A DNA stretch of 64,000 nt from Lunularia cruciata. Taxonomy: Eukaryota; Streptophyta; Marchantiopsida; Lunulariales; Lunulariaceae. The notes beneath the pieces were generated by a model. It made no database searches. It was not told the origin of the DNA and saw only the letters and a list, made by a program, of their open reading frames with translations. Made by a program: the position numbers and the translations under genes. Each line of letters opens with the position of its first letter. Within the stretch, counting starts at the first letter, position 1. Shown one piece after another: positions 58,279-64,000 of this stretch. The stretch covers positions 21,018,001 through 21,082,000 of the forward strand of contig OX419760.1 in the NCBI GenBank assembly GCA_948567375.1, written 5' to 3'.

Positions 58279-58800
58279 TGTAACAATGTTGAATTTACCA
58301 ACAAGTTAGTCAAGACTAACAAAGTAGCAAATTAGCTTAGAATATTCTAGAAGCATCTAGGAAGCTTCTTGGTACCTTCCAAGTATTGGGTAATGTATGC
58401 AAAATGGTAACTCATAGGAAGAAGTTTCTTGGGAAGCTTCCTAGCTAGCTTAGCTTGCACGCCAAGTAGAAGACTTCTAGAAGGAAGCTTCTTGGGAAGC
58501 TTCTTGGCTAGCTTAGTTTGCATGCCAAATAAGTGGTCTCTAGAAGGAAGCTTCTTGAGAAATCAAGTTAATCGAGAAGCTACTTGCGAAGCTTCTTTGT
58601 TAGCTTGACTTGCACTCTAAGAAAACAGCTTTGAAAGCCTTGTATATTTCCCTATAAATACCAAAGCCTAAGCTCATGTTAGGCATTCAGAGTTCACTCA
58701 TTCAAGTGCCCAATGTGATCTTCCATTCTCCTATTCCTCTCCTTGGTCTTTTACAATAATAAAGATACCATCAAGGGAGTAAGACAAATAAGAACCATGC
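58279..58800 (+). repeat. Family D 3' LTR with GAAGCTTC repeats
   Basis: Starts TGTAACAATG after a polypurine tract. It contains tandem-like segments with GAAGCTTC and CTAGCTTAG, a TATAAATA box at 58653-58660 and AATAAA at 58758-58763. The right end is not certain because no partner LTR is present. Confidence 0.65.
58340..58595 (+). promoter_or_regulatory. Heat-shock-element-like array in D LTR
   Basis: GAATATTCTAGAA (58340-58352) is a perfect three-unit GAAnnTTCnnGAA. Further GAAnnTTC dimers lie at 58361, 58421, 58433, 58484, 58496, 58547 and 58588, plus TTCTAGAA at 58475. They are 60-310 bases upstream of the TATA box. Factor binding is inferred. Confidence 0.55.
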
Positions 58801-59600
58801 TAACTCATCCAAGGAATCACATGCAAAATGATCAAGTGGTAGGCAAAAGCCTATTTAACCTCATCATGGAGTGTAGGAGGGAGCCTATGGAATAGACGTG
58901 GTCATAGAAAACTAGTCTCAACTAATTCCTAAACCCACTTGAGATACTAACTACTTCCATGACTTGATTGGTATCCTCAGAATGGTCAACAAAGGAATAG
59001 AAGCAGTATGCATAATCCCGAGTGTCACCAATGTTGATATGGTTGCTCGCCTCACATGAACATCCCAAGTGGTCTAATTATAGTCCTTGTGCATCCTTCC
59101 CACATGGATCTTTACCCTTGCAAGGTAAATTGTAAGTGACACACTGGGCATGGTGTATACCGAGTTGCTCTAAGCAACCACACAAGGAAAGTGTACCCAT
59201 GGCTAGCACAAAAAAAATGATAATAACACATGATGCTCCTCTTAGTATCTCCCAATACCTACAAAACCACAACCTTTCATATCCCAACTCACATGACTAA
59301 ATATTATCTTTCCAAATTAAAATTAATTATAAACTCTCATAACTTTGATTCTCATCTCAAAAAATTTAAAACTAAATTGTCATGGAATTAAAGTACAAAA
59401 ATATTAGAATTGAAAATTCATGACTCATTACTCTCAATATGAAATAATCACTTTTAATGTGAAATAATCATTAAAACCCTACAAAACCTAAAATTATTCA
59501 TAATTTTCTATTCAGTTCTCCATAGATCAATCTATATATCCATGCAACCGAAATTGAAAATAGGAATTGAAAATTGGATTGAATCTACTATTCACCCATG
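58801..59600. other. AT-rich intergenic stretch
   Basis: No coding region or element recognised. 59280-59600 is very AT-rich with many short A and T runs. Some of the left part may still belong to the D LTR. Confidence 0.5.
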
Positions 59601-59661
59601 TACTATATACTATACTATATATATGTACTATATATATATATTCACTAGTCTTTACTAGTGA
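59601..59661. repeat. TACTATA microsatellite and short hairpin
   Basis: Repeats of TACTATA/TATATA at 59601-59640, followed by the inverted repeat CACTAGT-CTTT-ACTAGTG (59643-59660). Simple sequence; no function assigned. Confidence 0.7.
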
Positions 59662-59707
59662 GCCCTCTTAAAATCTAAAATTTTGTTTTCTCTCATCCAT
59701 ATGGGTA

Positions 59708-59833
59708 ATGAAAATGGGATATCACCTTATTGCCTTTGAAGAGGAAAAGTGGACTGATCTTCTAGAGATAGGAATGTATGGAGTAAAAGCCTTAGAAGAA
59801 GCAAAAGATAGAGGTCTAGATAAACGAGTTTGA
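59708..59833 (+). other. Short ORF, unrecognised
   Basis: About 41 codons from ATG 59708 (second ATG 59714) to TGA 59831-59833. It includes IAFEEEKWTDLLEIG and KALEEAKDRGLDKRV, acidic and helical in character, and is open upstream of the ATG as well. It lies about 540 bases before the bS16c start codon, in AT-rich sequence. It may be an exon remnant or chance. Confidence 0.2.
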
Positions 59834-60370
59834 CCAAATTTTAATTGAGGGAGGGAACTCCCTGTAATCTAGGTAGTCCAACGAACGAAATCAACGAACG
59901 AAATGGGGCGAAATGGTATCCAAACGGCGAAGTGTTTGTGTTTGGTTTGACCCGTGGGACGAACGATACTGGCCAGCCGGATAGGCACAGACCAGAAGTT
60001 TGAATTTGCCCAACTTCCCAATTCGTCGGGGCAAGCCGCATACCGTGTATCTGAGCGCAGTGTGAGAACCACCTCTGGTATCAAGTTTGCGGCATTTCGC
60101 CCGAGGCGAACATCCCCAGCAAAAGGCTTTACTCCGTCCGCTGGGACGTAACTGCGGTTCATGGCAGCGGTTTAGGGGCAGGAAGATAAGGCTGATAAAT
60201 ATATCCACAAGGCGAGAAGACGAGACGACTCTTGGAACTCGTGTGTCCCGGTGGTGGTAGACGAACGTCGCCATAGCTACATTCCAGTTTGTCTTCTCAG
60301 TTTCGGGAATAGAGGGGTGATTGAATACACCTGCACTCAAGAAACAGGAGTTTTGTACAGCTGTGTAGCT

Positions 60371-61770
60371 ATGGCAGCCCTCGCCGGAACTTCCTGTGCT
60401 GCAGGTGCAGCTGCGTCGTCCTTCTGCGCAGTACGGACTAAAGCCACTTCCAATGCTCGCTTGGTCGCCATGCCCTCTGTTGGTAAGTACACTCTTCAAA
60501 AATTCCAAGGGTTTACGGATAGAATCGTGAATTGGGGGGAAATTTTCGAGGGTTTTGGACAGCGACAGGGGCAGATACGATCAATTGTTGCTCTTTTCCG
60601 AAACTGTTCAAAACATGATATTATCTTTCAGAAACTTTCACCGGAAAAGAGCAATAAGCCCGTGTTAATCACAGTTCGTGTCAACTGTATTGCGTTAATC
60701 AAAGTACAATTGAGTAGGAGCGTTCGGAACCTGTTACAGTGCGAGCATAATGAAGGCATTGCAAACTTTCTTTGCGTGAACATTATTCAGTCGGCATGGA
60801 CCTGTCTTCCGAATCCTGCAGGTCTTCCAGCTCTGAGGTTGGCCCGCGTGATTTACATCGCTGAAAAGAGAACGGAACGTAAGCAGGGAATCGTGAGAGC
60901 TGTATCTGCAGCAGCTGAACCCGAGGGCCCGGCCGTAGCACCATCTGCAGATATTCCCCTCCCCAAGAAGATTGGAAAGGGAGTTGTTAGGTTGAGGCTT
61001 GCAAGGTTGGGAAGAAAGAAGAGACCATTCTTCCGAATTGTCGCAACTCACAGCAGCTGGCGTCGTGATGGAAAGAACATTGAGTTGTTAGGACACTACG
61101 ACCCCCTGCACGGTATGTGATCTTTGTCCTTGCACCTCTCGGTAAGTGTAACTACTTTCGGAAATGGATAAGAAGCTGGCAGTGTTGGTCGCCTCTCTTT
61201 CTGAGGGCAGTTGTGAGTTCATCTAAAATTTTAGTGGCAATAGAAGCGTAGAATTTTTGAAGCTATTTTACGTTCAGTGTAGTTCTGTGTGTCATGAGGT
61301 CCTGGTATACAGCTGCATATATGTTTCTGTTAATTGAAAAGAACATATTGGCGTCATAAGTGTGCTGTTTTTCCTGAGACGATAATGCAGCTGAAAAACG
61401 ATGGAGCTGATTTCTTTGTCGCAATTTTCAGGACCCAACGACCTAGGAATAGTGGTGAAAGCCGACAGAATCAAGTAAGTTACTGACGCTTTGATTTTAA
61501 TAACGTGTTGCTCCTCTCTACTTCAAGTGATTCCCTGCCTGATAATATCCATCCTCACTGAAGCCAGTGTTTAATTTAGAATTCAAGCAGCACCAGTGTA
61601 CACTGAGTGTAAAATCGGTAGTCGTCCTCTGATTCACCTGTTTGATGCCTGGCTTCTTATTATCCAGGTATTGGCTGGGAGTTGGTGCTCAGCCATCGGA
61701 CACAGTCGCCGGGATCCTACACAAAGTCGGAATCTTGAAAGCTCCCGTACCTGGGGAAGTTTCGCAGTAG
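60371..61770 (+). CDS. RPS16: Plastid 30S ribosomal protein bS16c, nuclear gene (4 exons)
   Basis: Exons 60371-60482, 60822-61112, 61432-61474 and 61668-61770 give 182 codons; all introns are GT...AG (339, 319 and 193 bases). The N-terminus ([17 protein letters not shown]..., Ala/Ser-rich with Arg/Lys and no acidic residues at first) looks like a plastid transit peptide. The S16 core starts at about residue 88: [35 protein letters not shown], then [20 protein letters not shown] and [10 protein letters not shown]. The start ATG is in good context (AGCTATGGCA); the frame is open upstream only to a GTG at 60251. bS16 is a primary binder of 16S rRNA in the small subunit. The gene has moved to the nucleus in several land plants that lack plastid rps16. 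Mitochondrial dual targeting is possible but not visible. Confidence 0.93.
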
Positions 61771-64000
61771 ACATCATGAATTATTTTATTTTACACCACA
61801 AGCTCTCAAATAGGCCATTGTTAGATTAAGTTCTTCAAAATTTTATTCAAGTTTCATGCCACCACACAATTTTGTACCAAAGTTCGAAGTGCGTCTGTTT
61901 GTGACATGATGTTGCGTTTTGTGCCCTACACAAGTTCCGACATCGATTTGTTCTACTCTTATCGTGTACATTCAACCTGCCTCCCTTCGTAACTTTCATG
62001 ATCTCCTGGACCTGAATGATCTCAAAGAGGGACTGTGAGTTTGGCCCGCACTCCTAAGACATTGGAACTGATAACTATTTAAAGTACCGACTGTGACAGT
62101 AATTCTGGGGACATGCTGCGAAGTCAGTAACGGCATCAAACAGCCTCACGGAGCAGGGAGGTAAGAATCCATGGTGTAAAAGTAGTGCCTGACCTGGCCT
62201 GTCCATCTCCGTTTTGTGGATGTATTGTCGTAGGTCTGTCCACTTCCACCGAGTTCTCTTACAATCGTAATGGGAAAAGCAGAGTGAACATAAAGAGTTC
62301 GATGCTTCACGTCTAGATAACTTTCATGACGTGGATACGTCATAGACGTGGATACTTTCACGTTTAACTACCGCAGTCCATCATCATCCAGGGCGGGTTG
62401 TGCAGGCTACTGCTTACGATGTGTCGGACTTCGTGTAGCATTTCGCGCTTTAAACCCTGATTTTCTTCATCTAGGTGTCCATGGTGATGGCCTTGAACCT
62501 CTAAATGCAGCAGCATGGTCATCACTTCTCTTTTACTTGGGACTGTGTCGGGATATTCTTCGATTGGTCTACCTTCAGGATCACGATGTCACAATGTCCG
62601 TGTAGATTCTCTCTTTCTGACAACATTTTTGAGAAGTTTTAAGCCCCAAATCTATGTAAATTACTGAGGGGTGTGCGGAAAAGTCCCAAGTTTTATCACT
62701 AAAGAAGTGAAACTACTCAAAATCACTCTGAATAGGTCTCATAACTTGCAACACGAAGCCATAGACTCAGCGCTCTTTAAAGTCCAGAGGAACTCTTCGG
62801 CACTGGTAGTTCGAACCGTTTCGAGCTCATTCTAACGTCCTAGCTCGCATCATTTTGTCAAAGTGCTTTAGTTGCACTGATCAGTTTTACACTGAGCATG
62901 TGCCTTTTGTAAACTCTTAAGCACTTGAGAGGATTGTGAGTTGATCTTTCAAACGTCATTACCGATGGTTCAATCGAGAGAAAACCGAAAGTACTGGAGG
63001 ATCAACGCAAGATGGAAAGCAGTGGATTCTGCAGTAAGGACCAGGTATCCCTCTCGACGTGATTCGGTTTCTCAGGGGACGAGATATATATCGGTCCATG
63101 TATTTGAGACCTGCACCTGATAAACACTCTGAAGGATTTTCTGGATCTGTCGTTCGTATTCAGCAGTGTTCAAAAGTGCGTGTCCCGCCTGCATTAACTG
63201 GAGGCATCATAAGCTGTACTATATCGTAAGCCCCTCGGACCCAAACTGAACAGAGGTCCGTCCCCTTTGCTGTAGTTCATGTCCGTATCCGCGGTATATT
63301 AACTGAAGGGTTGTCCACTAGACCAAACCTGGAATGTTGACGCTTTGGTTCCTCTCGCATTTCAAGAAAGTTGCAAAGTGAAAGTTGAAATCAATTTGCA
63401 AACGAAAATGAGTACTCTTTTGGGGTACACATCGACTGCTTCCATACATATCAGGATTTATATCTTGATCGAAACATATCTAGTGACAACTGATTACAAG
63501 CGTTGCTTTGAGCGAGTTTATAACTTTAGTCTCAAACAAACACATGATGTCGAAGTTGCACTCGTGTCTTAACTTAAAGTTCGGAAGGATTTATGCACAT
63601 GTTCTCAAGCATATGAGATGACCTTGGGAACTGCAATACTACTACCTCGGTATCGAGGATATGAAACACAATTCAAAATAAAACTTGTTTTGTCCAGAGC
63701 TGTAGCTCGTTATCTCAATCCCAGGGCATTTCAAGAGGAAAGAAGATCAGTTGCTAAAGTTGAACTCATCTTTGTCACGACATTTGTACATTCGAAGCTA
63801 GTTTGTTCGGACTTTGGAGTGGTAGTGTTTGTACTTATAGGTATTTTGGTAGTTATTCATAGACTATTTGTTGGTAATCCGATTCATATTAGGGCTATTG
63901 AGCACATTGTGGGATCCGTCATCACTTGTACCGTTCACACCCTCGGATGCGCCATCAGTGGTGTCGTTAGGGCTAGAGACCTAGATAGAGCAAAAGGGTA
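61771..64000. other. Unannotated sequence downstream of bS16c
   Basis: Balanced base composition and stops in all frames; the longest ORFs (62348-62605, 63345-63572) resemble nothing I know. It includes the bS16c 3' UTR and possibly introns or the edge of another gene beyond 64000. No element termini seen. Confidence 0.5.

Noticed and set aside
58279..58800. Copia/ONSEN identity for the HSE-bearing LTR
   Set aside because: The adjoining coding region has gypsy order with a chromodomain, so only the promoter logic is shared with ONSEN.
59891..60508. Minus-strand ORF of 205 codons opposite bS16c exon 1
   Set aside because: No family likeness, and it overlaps the promoter and first exon of a well-supported gene.
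60251..61120. Single 289-codon ORF covering the bS16c region
   Set aside because: It starts at GTG, runs through intron 1 and stops in intron 2. Splice sites and S16 similarity support the four-exon model.
1..64000. CRISPR arrays, rRNA or tRNA genes
   Set aside because: None seen; repeated segments are LTRs, and the only tRNA-like sequence is the weak SINE-like segment at 48327-48400.

Overview
The window comes from a nuclear genome of the green plant lineage (a streptophyte). I base this on the one conventional gene, a four-exon nuclear gene for the plastid ribosomal protein bS16 with a transit-peptide-like N-terminus (60371-61770), and on plant-type Ty3/gypsy retrotransposons that fill about 58.8 kb. 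Short introns fit a bryophyte-like or other compact spore-plant gene, but I cannot name the species.

Layout: 1-58.8 kb is a nest of LTR retrotransposons that resolves almost fully through target-site duplications (TSDs). Family A is a chromovirus (Met-initiator PBS, chromodomain, 5-bp TSD). A1 is a reverse LTR at 1-642. A2 (676-8572) lost its 3' end. A3 (8573-29408, TSD tccat) holds A4 (12223-26633, TSD atagg). A6 is 49743-56341 (TSD tggtg). Family B is a second gypsy lineage (tRNA-Asp-like PBS, no chromodomain, 4-bp TSD): B1 (18094-25888) inside A4; B2 (34420-42257, intact 1608-aa gag-pol, apparently identical LTRs); B3 (43017-43696, solo LTR). Family D is an old decayed chromovirus split into 29414-31137, 49575-49742 and 56347-about 58800. 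Family C (31138-49570, minus strand, TSD caaa) sits in D and is itself broken by B2 and B3. The deepest nesting is B in C in D, and B in A4 in A3.

The most unusual system is family C. Its pol carries a C5-cytosine DNA methyltransferase domain between protease and reverse transcriptase (43900-44860, minus) and a PHD-finger-like domain after the integrase (31973-32107, minus). An element of this kind would encode both a DNA-methylation writer and a chromatin reader. This copy is broken by stops, frameshifts and insertions. Other notable features: a heat-shock-element array in the D LTR, an extra zinc-knuckle ORF upstream of gag in family B, a small ORF pair upstream of gag in family A, and an apparent circular permutation of family C.

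After 58.8 kb comes an AT-rich spacer, then a sharp change in composition near 59.88 kb into the gene-bearing part with the bS16c gene. I could not recognise anything in the last 2.2 kb.
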